This document shows positions 38,620-60,016 of a stretch of DNA of 64,000 nucleotides, piece by piece. Position numbers and translations under genes: made by a program. This DNA comes from Juglans regia (lineage: Eukaryota; Streptophyta; Magnoliopsida; Fagales; Juglandaceae). The notes beneath the pieces were generated by a model that had not been told where the DNA came from, did not search any database, and saw only the letters and a program-made list of their open reading frames with translations. The DNA is taken from positions 3,914,243-3,978,242 of the forward strand of contig NC_049907.1 in assembly GCF_001411555.2 (NCBI RefSeq). Reading direction: 5' to 3'. Position 1 is the stretch's first letter. Each line of letters opens with the position of its first letter.

Positions 38620-38943
38620 TCATAATTTATTCATCAAGAAACTTACATTCATGACTGGATAGATTATGAGATGTCTCTATATCAAACATGACATCATAAA
38701 CCAAAATAATGTATTTGAAGCTCCACTAGTACACTATTTCATTTTGTGACTAGTCTGGTCTTCACTATTGCTGATAGTCTCTACAAACAAACATCCAAGA
38801 GACAACACTTTCTGTCTAAACAGAGATTCAATCTCACCTTTCATAGAAGGAGAAGACTTACCCTCTACAGACAAAAGTCCGAGAGACAAACTTTTTTTTA
38901 TTTTAATTAACAATAAGTAAACCAAAAAAGAAAGCAGTAAGAT
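38620..38943. repeat. Interrupted repeat unit, left part
   Basis: This part matches 48085-48403 in order: ttcatgactgg, tctctatatcaa, tgtatttgaag, tactatttcattttgtgac, ctctacaaac, aaagcagtaagat. The match breaks exactly at the start of the Copia LTR at 38944 and resumes at 44720 on the other side of the Copia array. I do not know the nature of the unit. Confidence 0.75.
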
Positions 38944-39661
38944 TGTTATATTTTCAGCCTCTCACAAACAAATACTCAAACAAAAACAAGATTAACGTGT
39001 GGTTGTAATATGCAATTTAATATTGAATATTAGCCAACCAAATCCAAGAAAATATATGATTAACGTGATTGGTTTAGTTTTCTTATTTAAATTAAATAGA
39101 AAATCCGAAATCACAGTATATACTCATGCAAGATCAAAATAAAAACAAGAATAATAAAATAAATGCAAAATCAACACAAGAAATTACGTGGTTCGACCCT
39201 AATGGTCTACATCCACGGTAGGAACAGTCTAGAAGTCTTTATTATTGAAAAATGCATCAAAGAACTTGAGTTTTCAATCACTTACAACCATAGATCACCA
39301 CACAAAATATGGATTGGCTTTCTCGTATTAACCTCTAACGAAACTATACCATAAAATACACTTGATCATCTCCTCAAAATCCAATTTGATCTTGATAAAT
39401 CTATGGTTTGAAAAAACCCCTTCGTTTCTCTCCAGGTGCTTGTGGCGTCGAATGAAAGGTAAAGTTATTTCTTTTCTTCTGCTTCATCCCACGTCCAGTA
39501 GGCAATAGTCTTTTATATAAACTAAAATATTACAAGTTTGCCATCACTCAATATTACAACTTTACCATCACTCAAATATTACAACTTTGCCATTAATCTA
39601 TTTACAACAAAAATGCCATTAATGAAAAATACAAACTTAAAAGCTTGACATATCTTCAACA
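38944..39661 (-). repeat. 3' LTR of the old Copia element
   Basis: On the - strand it begins TGTTGAAGATATGTC and ends AATATAACA. It carries an extra 26-bp tandem copy (tattacaactttaccatcac region near 39560-39585) that the other LTR lacks. Confidence 0.9.
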
Positions 39662-39893
39662 AATCTCCACCTTGACAAATCTTTTATCCTTGTAAAGTGA
39701 TCTTCTTCTTCCACTAGACTGTTCCTGCAAAGTAATCCGAGTTCTAATAGCTTCTCATATTAATCAAATTTAGGCAATGCCTAAACTTGGTAGCTGGTAG
39801 GGATTTTGTCATCATATCAAAAAGGTTTTCCTCAGTTGGAACATTTTCTACTTTAACCTCTCCAGAAGCTATTACATCTCTCACAAAATGAAG

Positions 39894-42800
39894 TCAAATG
39901 TCTATATGTTTAGACCTTTCGTGGTATACTGAATTCTTGGCAAGATTTATAGTACTTTGGTTATCACAGTGAACTGTGATAATCCCTTTAAATATGCATA
40001 ACTCATGTAAAAAACCCTTTAACCACATAGCCTCCTTTATTGCTTCTGTCATAGCAATATATTCAGTTTCAGTTGTTGATAAAGCAACTACAGATTGTAA
40101 ATTAGCTTTCCAACTAATAGCCCATCCAAATGCTGTAAATACATACCCAGTCAAAGACTTTCTGGTATCCAAATTAGCAGCATAATCAGAATCCACAAAT
40201 CCCTTTAACTCACTCCCCTGTTGCACATCCCCTCCAAACCTTAAACCTAGACACTGAGTTCCAATTAAATACTGTAATACCCACTTCATAGCATGCCAAT
40301 GTGGCTTCCCAGGGTTACTCATAAACCTACTTACCATGCTAACAGCATAAGTTAAGTCAGGTCTATAGCACACCATAGCATACATGATGCTTCCCGCCAT
40401 TCTTGCATAGGGTATATCTTGCATAAATCTAATGTCTTCCTCGGTTTTAGGGGTTTGATTTATGGACAATTTTGAATGTTGTCCTATTGGTGTGCTAAAA
40501 GATTTTAAATTAGACATGCCAAACCTATTGAGGATCTTGGTGATATAGTTTTTCTGAGATAGATAGAGAAGTCTTATTTTCCTATCTCTAACTATTTCCA
40601 TACATAATATCATCTTAGCTGGCCCAAGTTCCTTAATTTCAAATTATGTTTTCAGTATACACTTGACTTCCTCAATTAGATCGGCATCCCTACATGCTAT
40701 AAGCATGTCATCTACATACAAGAGTAAGTAGATAATGTGGTCCCCAGAATGCCTAAAGTACACACAGCTATCATAATGACTCCTTTTAAACCCATTGTCC
40801 ACATATGAGAGTCAAATCTTTTGTATCATTGCCTGGGGGACTGTTTAAGTCCATACAATGATTTTTTAAGTAAACAAACATGATCAATGTTGGACTCATT
40901 TACATAACCCTCATGGGGTTGCATGTAAATAGTCTCATCTAGTTCACCGTGCAAGAAAGCTGTTTTTACATCTAATTGCTCCAAATGTAAATCCTCATAA
41001 GCAGTATAGGATAGAATTAATCTTATTGAACTGTGTTTAACAGTAGGTGAAAAAATATCATTAAAATCTATCACTTCCCTTTGAGTGAATCCCTTTACTA
41101 CCAGGCTAGCCTTATAACTAGGTCCCTCAACTCCTGGTATGCCCTCTTTCCTTTTGTAGATCCATTTAGACCCTACTAGCTTAGCCTTTTCAGGCTTGAC
41201 AACCATTTCCCAAGTATAATTCTTTTTCAAAGAATCCATTTTCTCATTCATGATCTGTATCCATTTATGAGACTCAATAATTTCATGGCTTCCTTGTAGG
41301 ATCTAGGATCCATTTCTATAACTTCATATGTTACAGTCAAAGCATAAACAATCATCTCAGCTTGACCATACCTCTTTGGGAGTTTTATAACCCTCATTTT
41401 TCTATCCCTGACCAAGTTGTATGAACTAACTCCACCTTGGTCCTCATCACCTAAAGTGGAAGTTTGAGTTTCAACATCCTGGTCTTCTAATTTTCTCAAA
41501 TTATTGTCAGGTTGCTCCACCTCAAGATCTATCTTCTCAGGGTTAGTATCCTGAGTGGGTTCAAGTCTTTTAGTTTTAACTCGAGCCATTTCATATTCAT
41601 TAAAGATCACATCTCTACTAATGATACACTTTTGTATCCCTGACTCATCTATCCATAACTTGTACCATTTTACTCCCTCAGGGTACTCTACAAAGATACA
41701 CTTCATAGCTCTTGGTTCCAGTTTGTCAATTCGGGTGTGAGCATACGTAACACACCCAAATACCCTCAAGTAGTCATAGTTAAAAGGTTTTCTAGTCCAC
41801 ATTTCTTAAGGAGTCTTAAACCCTATGGCTGAAGAATGACTCCTATTAATTAAATGGACTGCAATTGTGGCAGCTTTAGCCCAAAAAGATTTAGGAAGTT
41901 CTGAGTTTGACAGGAAGCATCTAACCCTCTCCAATATGGTCTTATTCATCCTCTCGGCTAGACCATTCTATTGAGGGGTTCCCTTACTGTTTTATGCTTA
42001 GCCATACCCTCCTTCTTACAAAACTGATTGAATTCACTTGAGAGATACTTAAGCCCATTATCAGTTCTTAATTTCTTAACCTTCCGTCCTACTTGAGTTT
42101 CTACCAATTTCTTCCATTCCTTGAACTTTTCAAAAGTGTCACTCTTATTTTTAAGAATGTACAACCACACTTTTCTGGAATAGTCATCAATTATAGAGAG
42201 GAAATAACTTCTCCCTCCATGTGAGTTGATCCTAGTTGGACCCCAAAGGTCCGAGTGTACATAGTCCAAGATTTGTTTTGTAGTGTGAGTGGCTGCTTTA
42301 AAGCTTACCCTTTTTGCTTTCCCAAGGATGCAATTCTCACAAAAAGGTAAATTTTCCAGCTTTTTCTCACCTAGCAACCCTTGTTTATGTAGTTCTAAAA
42401 GTCTCTTGTGACTCACGTGACCTAACATTTTGTGCCATAGAACAAACCTATCCTCACCCTTCTCAAGAATAGAAGAAACCTTACTTATAACAGTTTTCCA
42501 ATGAGGGTATACAAGCCATTTTAAATGACTCATTTCATCACAATAAGTGAACCTTTAGCAACCCTCAAATATCTAGATTCAGATCTAAAGGTATACTCGG
42601 ATTGGTCTAACATACCTAGTGAGATTAGGTTCCTTTTTAATTCAGGTATGTATCTAACCTCAGTTAAGAGTCTTTCAATACCATCATGGAGCCTTAGTCT
42701 CACCGATCCTATACCCTGGATTTTACAAGACTTATTGTTGCCTAGCATCACAAACCCCCCATCTAAACTAGTAAAAGTTTCAAACCATATTTTATTAGAA

Positions 42801-43680
42801 CACATGTGAAAAGAACATCCTGAATCAAGGACCCATTCTTTTCCTGAATCAATCTCGGACACGTTTAGAACCTCAGCACTCTCATACCCATCACTCACAA
42901 CAGAGGCATCCCCCTCCTCCTTAGACCCATTTCCTGTGTAAGGTCTCTTATTGGGGCAATCTCTTTTGAAATGCCCCTCTTTGTGACATAGTTTTAATTG
43001 CTTCCCTTTATACTTAGACCTACTCTCACATTATTTTTACTATTATTTCCCTTTTGACCTCTTTTTTCAGCTCTCACTCTCACAGTCAAGCCCTTTCCAG
43101 CTTCAAATTTTATTTCAGAAATGGCTTGTAATTCCCTGGAGTGTAGTACAGCTTGAACCTCATCTAAGGTCAGTGTTTCCCTCGCATACATCATGGTCTC
43201 TTTCAAACTAGTATAAGAATTATCCAGAGAACTCAACAATAAAATTGATTGATCTTCATCGTCAATTTTAATATTAATATTAGCCAAATCTAAAATAATT
43301 TTATTGAAAACATCGAGATGGTCAGAAATCGATATTCCTGCGGACATCTTGAATGTGTAGAGTTTTGTTTTCTTGTACAGTCGGTTGGCCAGAGATTTTG
43401 TTATGTAGAGGCTCTCTAATTTCAGCTAGATTCCAACAGCGGTGTCTTCGTTGGCTACCTCCCTCAAAACTTTGTCTCCGAGAGAAAGAATGAGTGTGCT
43501 ATGAGCCTTCCTCAAGATTTCTCTCTTATCATTCTCTTCAACAGATTTCATTTTCTTTTCTCCAAGAAGAGCTTCTTGAAGACCCTGTTGAGTGAGAAGG
43601 GCTTTCATTTTGATCCTCCACAGCCCAAAGTCATTTTTTCTATCAAACTTTTCAATATTGAACCTTGCAGTCCCCATCAA
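39894..43680 (-). pseudogene. Copia gag-pol, broken
   Basis: Fragments in order on the - strand are: gag (43680-42994: FDRKNDFGLWRIKMKALL, EALLGEKKM); protease (42898-42530: WVLDSGCSFHM); integrase (42533-41958: WHKMLGHVSHKRL, CENC, YVHSDLWGP, RTDNG); integrase end and linker (41802-41248); RT (41251-40826: QLDVKTAFLHGEL, KSLYGLKQSPRQ); the catalytic YVDDMLIA near 40720-40700; and RNase H (40613-39894: GFVDSDYAA, TETEYIA, CDNQSTINLAKN). The gag wording and order (integrase before RT) place it in Copia, resembling the Tork/TNT1 group from memory. Several stops and frameshifts separate the fragments. Confidence 0.92.
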
Positions 43681-43701
43681 ACCAAAACTCTTGATACCAC
43701 T

Positions 43702-44393
43702 TGTTATATTTTCAGCCTCTCACAAACAAATACTCAAACAAAAACAAGATTAACGAGTGGTTGTAATATGCAATTTAATATTGAATATCAGACAACCAAA
43801 TCCAAGAAAATATATGATTAACGTATCGGTTTAGTTTTCTTATTTAAATTAAATAGAAAACCTGAAATCACAGTATATACTCATGCAAGATCAAAATAAA
43901 AACAAGAATAATAAAAAAAATACAAAATCAACACAAGAAATTACGTGGTTCGACCCTAATGGTCTATATCTACGACAGGAACAATCTAGAAGTCTTTATT
44001 ATTGAAGAATGCATCAAAGAACTTGAGTTTTCAATCATTTACAACCATAGATCACCGCACAAAATATGGATTGGCTTCCTCGTATTAACCTCTAACGAAA
44101 CCATACCATAAAATACACTTGATCATCTCCTCAAACTCCAATTTAATCTTGATAAATCTAGGGTTTGAAAAAACCCCTTCGTTTCTCTCCAGGTGCGTGT
44201 GGCGTCGAATGAAAGGTAAAGTTATTTCTTTTCTTCTGCTTCGTCCCACGTCCAGTAGGCAATAGCCTTTTATATAAACTCAAATATTACAAGTTTGCCA
44301 TCACTCAATATTACAACTTTGCCATTAATCTATTTACAAAAAAAATGCCATTAATGAAAAATACAAACTTAAAAACTTGACACATCTTTAACA
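43702..44393 (-). repeat. LTR shared between two Copia copies
   Basis: It serves as 5' LTR of the element to its left and as 3' LTR of the truncated copy to its right, since the polypurine tract and pol 3' end recur at 44394-44719. Confidence 0.9.
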
Positions 44394-44719
44394 AATCTCC
44401 ACCTTGACAAGTCTTTTATCCTTGCAAAGTGATATTTTTCTTCCTCTAGACTATTCCTGCAAAGTAATCCGAGCTCTAATAGTTCTCCATATTAATAAAA
44501 TTTAGGCAATGCCTAAACTTGGTAGCTGGTAGGAATTTTGTCATCATATCAGAAGGGTTTTCCTCAGTTGGAACCTTTTCTACTTTAACCTCTCCAGAAG
44601 CTATTACATTTCTCACAAAATAAAATTGAATGTCTATATGTTTAGACCTTTCGTGGTAGACTGAATTCTTGGCAAGATGTATAGTGCTTTGGTTATCACA
44701 GTGATAACCCCTTTAAATA
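44394..44719 (-). pseudogene. Second, truncated copy of the Copia pol 3' end
   Basis: It matches 39662-39990 (ccttgacaa, aggcaatgcctaaacttgg, cttttctactttaacctctc, tctatatgtttagacctttc), with scattered changes and an 8-bp loss near 44700. The match stops at tttaaata, after which the interrupted repeat unit resumes. This makes the locus a partial tandem array: pol end, LTR, full body, LTR. Confidence 0.88.
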
Positions 44720-44960
44720 GGACCACGCGCGATGATTTTCGCAAAATTGTCACTTTCCTCCAAACGATTTGTAGGCAGGGAGTCTTCTTGGACTGCGCAT
44801 GTCTCTCAGAAGTTGTCGGAAAGCTATAAATCTGTCTTTTTCAGTCTTAAAAATAAAACTAACCAAAAAGAACTATCTTGATAGTCAAGGTGGGGGTGTA
44901 TGGAGGAATGAGGGAAATGAGAGGGAGAATGAGCTCCTCCTCCTCCGGTAAAAATTAGAT
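44720..44960. repeat. Interrupted repeat unit, right part
   Basis: ggaccacgcgcgatgatttt and the following cctccaaacgattt, gtcttcttgg and gtctttttcag words match 48620-48790. It resumes the unit begun at 38620. Confidence 0.7.
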
Positions 44961-45817
44961 CTAGAACCCTTATTTTTTAAGAGAGAGATGGAGAGAGAAT
45001 AAAGGTGTAACTTGGTGATCAACTTAATTTGCAGTGATTTGGGTGTAGTTTCGTAGAGTTCATGTTTTTCTATTGGTTAATGATATATCTATAACTATTT
45101 TACAATCTACTAATATAAGTAAGCCACTTCATTAAAAACATCTTCAATTTTACATAATTATACTCTACTTAAAATTTAAATAGAATTGTAAAAAAATTAT
45201 AGGATAATGATAGATTTACTCCCTCCTACCATCTATTTATTACTTCATTTTTAAAAAAAAAATTTATTATTATTTTTACTTAGTGGTTGAGGAAGTGACT
45301 ATTAGTGAAGTTGTATATTTTTTTTAATTTTTTCTTAATGATTAAAGATGTTAAAAAAATACTTAAAATAAAATAATATAAAAATCAAAGTTTCAAATAT
45401 ACTATGGAATAGTTAATGGGTGGTAGGAGGTAGTAAGCCTATCATTATTCTCAATTACAGTTTACACCATATCTACACTTGAAAAAAAAATGAAAAATGA
45501 TTAAGTTATAACTCTTTTACAACTTTATATCAAATAAAGGGCAGTCTTGTAAAATTAAAATCTATTTTTAATGAAATGAAGTGATTATATCGGTTAATTG
45601 AAAAATGAGCAGTAAAAGAACTGTAAATATATCAACAATTCTATTTTCCTTAAAAAATCTCATTTATTTTGTTTTTAAAAGAATATGCCGCTATATACGG
45701 AGGCGTAGGATTTTTATATCCCAAATTTTGTTTGCCAAACCATTGTGAATATCAAAATGGAGAATGTTATATACTACATTGTATCGTGTTTATATGATAT
45801 TGTTTATAAGTCTTAAG

Positions 45818-45854
<37 letters not shown>

Positions 45855-48080
45855 TGAGTTGTGAAAATGATGCGCACTCTTTTTAAAAAAGAGTATGGTC
45901 TGTTATTAAAAAATTAATTTTTTTATATGGATCTCATATTTACTTATTTTTTTTCAGAAGAAAAATTTTATTTGCAGTTCTCCACTTGGGGATTGCTTGT
46001 GCCCATTGATGTGTTTCATTAAATGGAAAAAATCACTATTTTTTAGGGATATTATTGTGATTTTAAAATTTTTTTAAAAACAAACGATTCAAGTTTGCTT
46101 GAACAATCGCTATTCAAGGACTGTATATAGACTAATTCTTTTTAAAATGAGTGTTCAATACTTGCATATTATATGATTATAAACATCATTTATCTCTCTA
46201 TATATAAGGGTTAATGAGACAAGAGAAATGAAATTCTTTGTTTTAAATACAACACGTTAAAGGCCATTTAAAATGTCACATTAGCAAGTGTGCAAATGTG
46301 ATTACGGAATCACGGATGATAACATTCTTTTCATTATAAAGATAATATTGAATAGATAGCACCAGAAAAGTAATAAAAATAAAATTTTAGTAAGAGTATA
46401 ATAAATGACATAAATATGCTTGCGTCTTTCGCAAAGAAATTAAATAGGACTTTTCTTTAGACGTTGGTGGTGAGTTCAGTGGCCGTGTGGCTACCTCTCC
46501 ATCGCACCCTTCGATGACTAAAAATGCGCCAGCGCGTTCGCCCTTGGTAGTTGTTGGTAGTACCAATGATCAGTCCACGGCTTGACGCAGGCGGTTTTTT
46601 CATTCGTGGTGAACAACGTGATACGTAGCGTCATTGACGCCGAAAACATCTACCCAAGTTTTAAAAAGCTTAAAGAGAGAAATAAAAAAAGAGATTATAA
46701 AAAAGAAAAATGCTTATTGCAAACGTCTAGAGTAAACGGTGTGCAAACGTAACTGACGTGAAGATTCTTGATGAGAAAGAGACCGAGCTGATGCGAGAGA
46801 GAGAGAGACTGAGCTGAAGGAGCTGATGAGAGAAACAAACCGAACTAATGAGAGAGAAACCGAGCTGATTAGAGAGAAAGAATTCATTTTAAATCTGACG
46901 TGGCATGAATGACTGTATATCAGTTGTATCTAACGACTGTATATAGAAGAACTGTATAAAAAAAGATGATATGAGATGAGTTGAAATATTCTCACAATCC
47001 AAATGACCCTTAAGTTATATACTCGATCGTTACAAATTTGCATATTTCATAGTGGCATGCATCGAGATTTAGAAATATGTAGTGCTATTGTGCCTCCAGT
47101 TTTTACTGCCTAGCTTGCTCGTTAGTACAAAAAAAATACACACATTCATTAGTGATAATTTTTTAAATATTAAAAATAAATAAATAAAATATATTAATCA
47201 TCAAATCCAAAAGACAAGCTATTTTCCTTTAGAAAATATGGCTGCAGCAAAAAAATAAAAGGTGACGCTGACAGTATACGTGGCATCTAAAAATAACCAC
47301 ATATGGACGCATCAACAATTAATGAAAAATACTTATTCTATTAAAATTTTTTAGCGCATGTCTATTTGCGAATCGGTGTGAAGGGTGTGTCTACGTAGGA
47401 CTTGTAATTATAATTATTCATCTTTTATGATATGGTATATGCTTTTTTCTTTTTCTTTTTCTAATCATGATATGGTATAATGCTAATTGGTCATCTTTTA
47501 TGCCACATATATGAATATAATTTCATCGCATCTAATTATTTGCCGTGTTATAATTTTATTGAGTTTACTTTATATTGACATCAAATTCAATAACCAAATC
47601 TATTTGAGAGAAAAAAAAATATGAGAAATAATATTTATAGTATTATGATATGCAAGTATTGTACATTTTTTTTTGAAAAACATATTTTTTTAATAGTGAA
47701 CTCAATCTTTTTTCAAAGAGTACGCATGGTTTCTAATTCTAAAATTATATCTAGCATTACTCATTTTACTTACAAACTGATATAATTTTTATGTAATCTG
47801 TCAAATCTGTTTTACAATAAAAGTAACTCTACAATTTGATAAATCACATCAAACCACATTAATTTGTTAGATTACTTATGTGTAATAACTTTGTGGCTAG
47901 AATATTTCTTTATAGATAATGAGTTTTACATATTAGCTTGATAATACAATAACCGTTACTTTTTATATTGTTATGGAAAAGTCTTTTAAGAAAATAAATT
48001 TATATAAAAGAAAGAAAAATTTTATTTACAAATTGATAAATAATATATATATATATATATGTACATTTAAGTAAAGTGTT
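44961..48080. other. AT-rich intergenic sequence with MITE fragments
   Basis: It contains a (TA)n run at 45822-45851, a MITE copy split by an insertion at about 45850-46205, another at about 47626-47752, and the right end of a Tourist-like MITE at about 46965-47013 (ccaaatgacccTTA). A GC-rich stretch at 46480-46640 (aatgcgccagcgcgttcgcc) has no recognisable frame. Confidence 0.55.
46780..46882. repeat. Short imperfect minisatellite
   Basis: About five copies of a 20-base word of the form gagagagaaaccgagctgat, with variable GA length and occasional substitutions. Confidence 0.7.
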
Positions 48081-48084
48081 ATCA

Positions 48085-48800
48085 TTCATTTATAAAAAAA
48101 ATTTACATCCATGACCAGATACATGTAGGGATATCCTCGTATCAACCACTACCTCATAAATCAATTAGTACATTTGAAGTTCCATCAGTATACTATTTTC
48201 TTTTGTGACTGGTATGGTTTTCACTACTGCTGATATTTTTTTACAAATAAACGTCTAAGAGATAACACTCTGCCTAAGCATAGACTCAACCTCACCATTC
48301 ATAGAAAGAATGACTCAATCTCTACAGATAAATGTCCAAGATACGAACTCTTTTTGTTTTTTTTACTAAACTATAAGGAAAACAATAAGGAAAGCAGTAA
48401 GATAGATGTGAAAAATGACAGATTACAGTTTAGACCAACTCTAATAGATTTCAAAATTTGTGATGGCGCTTGAAGGCAAAAAGTTTGTCTCTTTCCAGCC
48501 ACAAAAGTCATATTTGAAAGATCTGATGTGGCGATTTCAACAATCCAACGCGTGTGGTGAGAAAAATTGTAGGAAAGGGTGGCACATGAGAACCACGTAC
48601 AGTTGTGAGCGGCGTGTGTGGACCACGCGCGGTGATAAAATCACCACTATCCTCCAAACAATTTGCAGCTTGGTCTTCTTGTGCTGTACGTATATCTCGA
48701 AAGTTGTTGAAAAATTGTAAATCTATCTTTTTCGTTTTTAAAGGAAATAAAATAAATTAAGAAAATAGAAACTATTTTGATAGACAAAGTAAATAGATGA
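48085..48800. repeat. Repeat unit, uninterrupted copy
   Basis: The full-length counterpart of 38620-38943 plus 44720-44960. Between the two matching parts it has 48404-48619, about 216 bp that are missing from the other copy. An 86-codon frame at 48460-48720 has no known domain and is not conserved in the other copy. Confidence 0.75.
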
Positions 48801-48816
48801 AAAAATGAGGGCAAAA

Positions 48817-49165
48817 TAGGGGTGATAAACGGTCCGATCCGGTCCGGTCCGTCGGTCCGGTCCGGTCCACATTTTAGATGACCAAAATTTTTCTGTCTGA
48901 TCCACGGTCTAAGATTTTTCCAGACTGGACCGGACCGAATGAAAAATAAAATAAAAAATATATATTTTATATATAATAATTATACAATTAACAATATAAA
49001 TTTTTAAATATATTATTTAACACTTGTTAATATTTTATGAATTAACTAATATATAATATCAATTAGTTAATTATATAATAATTATATAAATTAATAATAT
49101 AATTTTTATCTAATTTATTATTAATCGAAAAAATAATAGATCAGATCGGATCATTTGCAACCCTA
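48817..49165. mobile_element. hAT-like non-autonomous element with CCGGTC subterminal repeats
   Basis: The left end TAGGGGTGATAAACGGTCCG runs into a cluster of ggtccggtcc words; the right end ttgcaaccctaa is inverted to it. The interior is AT-rich. Target duplications are not clean (gggcaaaa versus agacagaa), so the ends may be eroded. It lies about 340 bp upstream of the SDH1 start codon. Confidence 0.6.
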
Positions 49166-49289
49166 AGACAGAAAGAGGCCTCGAAAATTGGAAGCTTTTT
49201 AAGAGAGAGAGAGGGAAATAATATATTTAATAAATTATTAATATGTCATAATTTAATTTAATTATTCTTTTAAAGTTTAAATATTAGAA

Positions 49290-49335
49290 TGGGCTTAAAA
49301 AATAGAATCACTAAAGAAAAATAATTAGGTGGGCT
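49290..49335 (+). promoter_or_regulatory. Two TGGGCT (site II) motifs before SDH1
   Basis: TGGGCT occurs at 49290-49295 and 49330-49335, 175-220 bp before the start codon. Pairs of TGGGCY site II elements are known in plant promoters of mitochondrial respiratory-chain genes. Whether they act here is inferred. No TATA box was evident. Confidence 0.5.
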
Positions 49336-49508
49336 GCTGCATGTTCAAGGCTTCAACCAGTAATTTTATTCCTTCCCATTTCCATTGCGCCTCCACAGCA
49401 CTGCATCCCAGGCAACGGAGAGAGCTACAGAGACAGATAAAAGCCGTACAAAGCATCATCACGTCCAAAGCCAAGAAAACAGCCGGAGATAGCTTTAGCT
49501 AAAACGAG

Positions 49509-57564
<8,056 letters not shown>

Positions 57565-60016
57565 TACATTGGCTCCAAAAATCTGCAAGGATGGTGTTTC
57601 TTTACAAGCATAAGCATAACTCCCCCAAGATAAAGAGTGGGTGAATAAAATTGTTGTAGGTGGTAACAGCATCTTGACAATAATTGTGCATTAAAGGGAA
57701 AGGATATGGATCCATCTCAAGCAGAATCCGATTTGCATCTGCATCAGAGAATGATGGTTGGTTATGTATTTTATTTATTGTAAGTTGAATAATTAATTGT
57801 ATGCTTTGAAGAGCAACGCAGGATTCATAGATATGACAAGCTGGTTTATAACTTGGGATGTTTTTTAGCTGAGAGCCTACAACATGTTATCGCCATTTGG
57901 ACTTTTAAGAGCCGTCTTGGGCTTCGAGTGATAAATAAATATTTCTATTATTCTATATATAATTTTGTTTTTATTTATATCATCTTTGAATAATTTTATA
58001 TAATATATTCTCAATTTTTCTTTTAAAAAATGAAAAATAAAAAATAAAAGATGATCCAAGAATGTTCGAAGTGTTGCATTTTATAACATATAACATTACT
58101 TCATGTCTTATTACTACCTATGATTTGTCTAATATCTTGAAGGAAACGATGTCGTGTCGATCCTCTCTCTCTCTCATTTGTCTTGGAGGTATGGTTAATG
58201 GTTCAACTTGTGAATGATGTTGGACATCATATATTCAATCCCTTGACTAAATAATCTGTATTATGAATCAGGGTGCTGATTATGTATGTACACTCCCTGG
58301 GATCAATAGTAGGTCCCTCCCAAGACTTAGTTATTATATAGTTTTTGTTTGTTTCGATAAATATAAGAATCAATTTTAATTTTAATTCTAATTCGTATGT
58401 AACATAATATAACGTGGAAGAAGTACCTTATCGTTACCAAACAGGGTGGTGCTCTGTAATGGATGTATAGTCAATGTGGCGTTAGCAAACAGATGGGCCG
58501 TTTTTTAGGCCCCACGCACACCCAACAACCGGAAAATAGAAAAACCTTTTGCAACATAAAGAAGGGATGGATGGAAGATCAATCGTCCAAGGAAATAAAA
58601 CGATAAGAGTGTAACACATTTTTGAAGAAGTTGTCACTTATCAATCTAAAACTATCCACAACAAGAAAAGTTAAAAAAAGTTAAATCAAGAATTTATCAC
58701 TCGCAAATTTCATCGTATTAAATCTAGAATAGTCCGAACCACTTGTTTGGTCAGTTTCAGTCCTCCATTTGAGAGACAAATGGGTTTTGGTCCGGTCCCG
58801 AGGTGGGGCTTTTTCACTCCGGATCGACCGAACTACAAAGATATATTTTTAAATATTTTTTTATATATAGTAATTATATAAATAAATTATGTAATTTTCA
58901 TATAACTTATGCCTATTGACAATATAAAATGTTAAATATATAATTATTAATTAACTAATATCATAACTAATATATAATTATCAATTTTGATAATTTGAAC
59001 AATTTTTTTTAGGTTATTTTTAAGTAAAAAATGTGCAAATAAAATTAAATAGTTGTATTATTTAAAATTATAAATATTGTGTACTTTTTTATATACTAAT
59101 AGGCCAAAAATATACATTGCAGACTTTTTTGTATATTTTAAGAATAATGGATTTTTTTGTATGATTGGGTCCCCATTTGAAAGTGGCCCAGACTGATAGC
59201 TAACGATCCAATCCGATCCACTAGAAGTGATCGGTTCGGTTCGGACTAGATTGATTTACACCCCTAATATTACATTGTCCAAAAATTAAATTTAAAATTA
59301 TAGTGATTGGCACGTGAATATGTAAAATCACTTTTTATAGATTTGGTGAGGATGAAGTAATTCTCTTAACAAAATTACAAACATCACAATCATGGGGCAG
59401 ACAAATACCAGTCAGCTATGGCAAAGTGGGGCCTAGGTATGTTTGAAAAAATTAATGTTGTATGATTTAAAGTGCAAATTATGGTCGTGGATGAGTGACT
59501 AATTGGTGAGTACAATCTTTGGTGTAAAATATATGGAAATGGTAGAATTATAGAGAGGAAGTCATGAGTAGCTTATTCAGATTGTCAAAGGTACAGTGTT
59601 CTCCACTAACATGTACCCAACGTGTTTCTCTATCCTCACTCCAATTAAAAGCCACTTGTGTCGCCTACTTGCTTCTGCCCTTCTGTATACTACGTTACCT
59701 TTGTTCTTTTAATTTTAATTTTTTTTTTTCAAAAAAGCAGTCTTTCGATCAATCAAGCCACCACTTCATTGCAAGTTTGAATGAATTAAAAAATTAAAAA
59801 ATTAAAAAAATAAAAATCACCATTGCGTCATCATTTACAAAGGAAGATTTAAATAATTGCTTAACATTTTGTTTTAACTTGAAAATATTATAATGGCTTT
59901 GATCATATTTGGATTGATTATTCTCTTTCTTTATTTTAAAGTTTTTCATCCTTAATCCTTTGTGATAGATTTTAGGTAGTTTATATGTTTTCTGGACAGT
60001 TACTTAAAATATATTA
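57565..60016. other. 3' flank of SDH1, no gene recognised
   Basis: The SDH1 3' untranslated region probably occupies the first 250-300 bases. Near 58735-59262 lies a decayed element with gtccgaacc/ggttcggttcgg words and a right end ttacacccctaa, like the hAT-like group but without a clear left end. An open frame at 59564-59797 has no known domain. Confidence 0.55.

Larger units (their letters stand above)
38944..44393 (-). mobile_element. Old Copia LTR retrotransposon
   Basis: LTRs at 38944-39661 (718 bp) and 43702-44393 (692 bp) flank a degenerate gag-pol on the - strand. The primer site TGGTATCAAGAG (43699-43688) follows the 5' LTR after two bases. The polypurine tract AAGGTGGAGATT precedes the 3' LTR. 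The LTRs differ by many substitutions and a 26-bp duplication in the 3' copy, so this insertion is clearly older than the one at 29695. No target duplication is present because the right side continues into another partial copy. Confidence 0.93.

Noticed and set aside
38734..38925. 63-codon frame on the - strand in the interrupted repeat unit
   Set aside because: The matching sequence at 48085-48403 does not keep the frame, so there is no sign of selection on coding.
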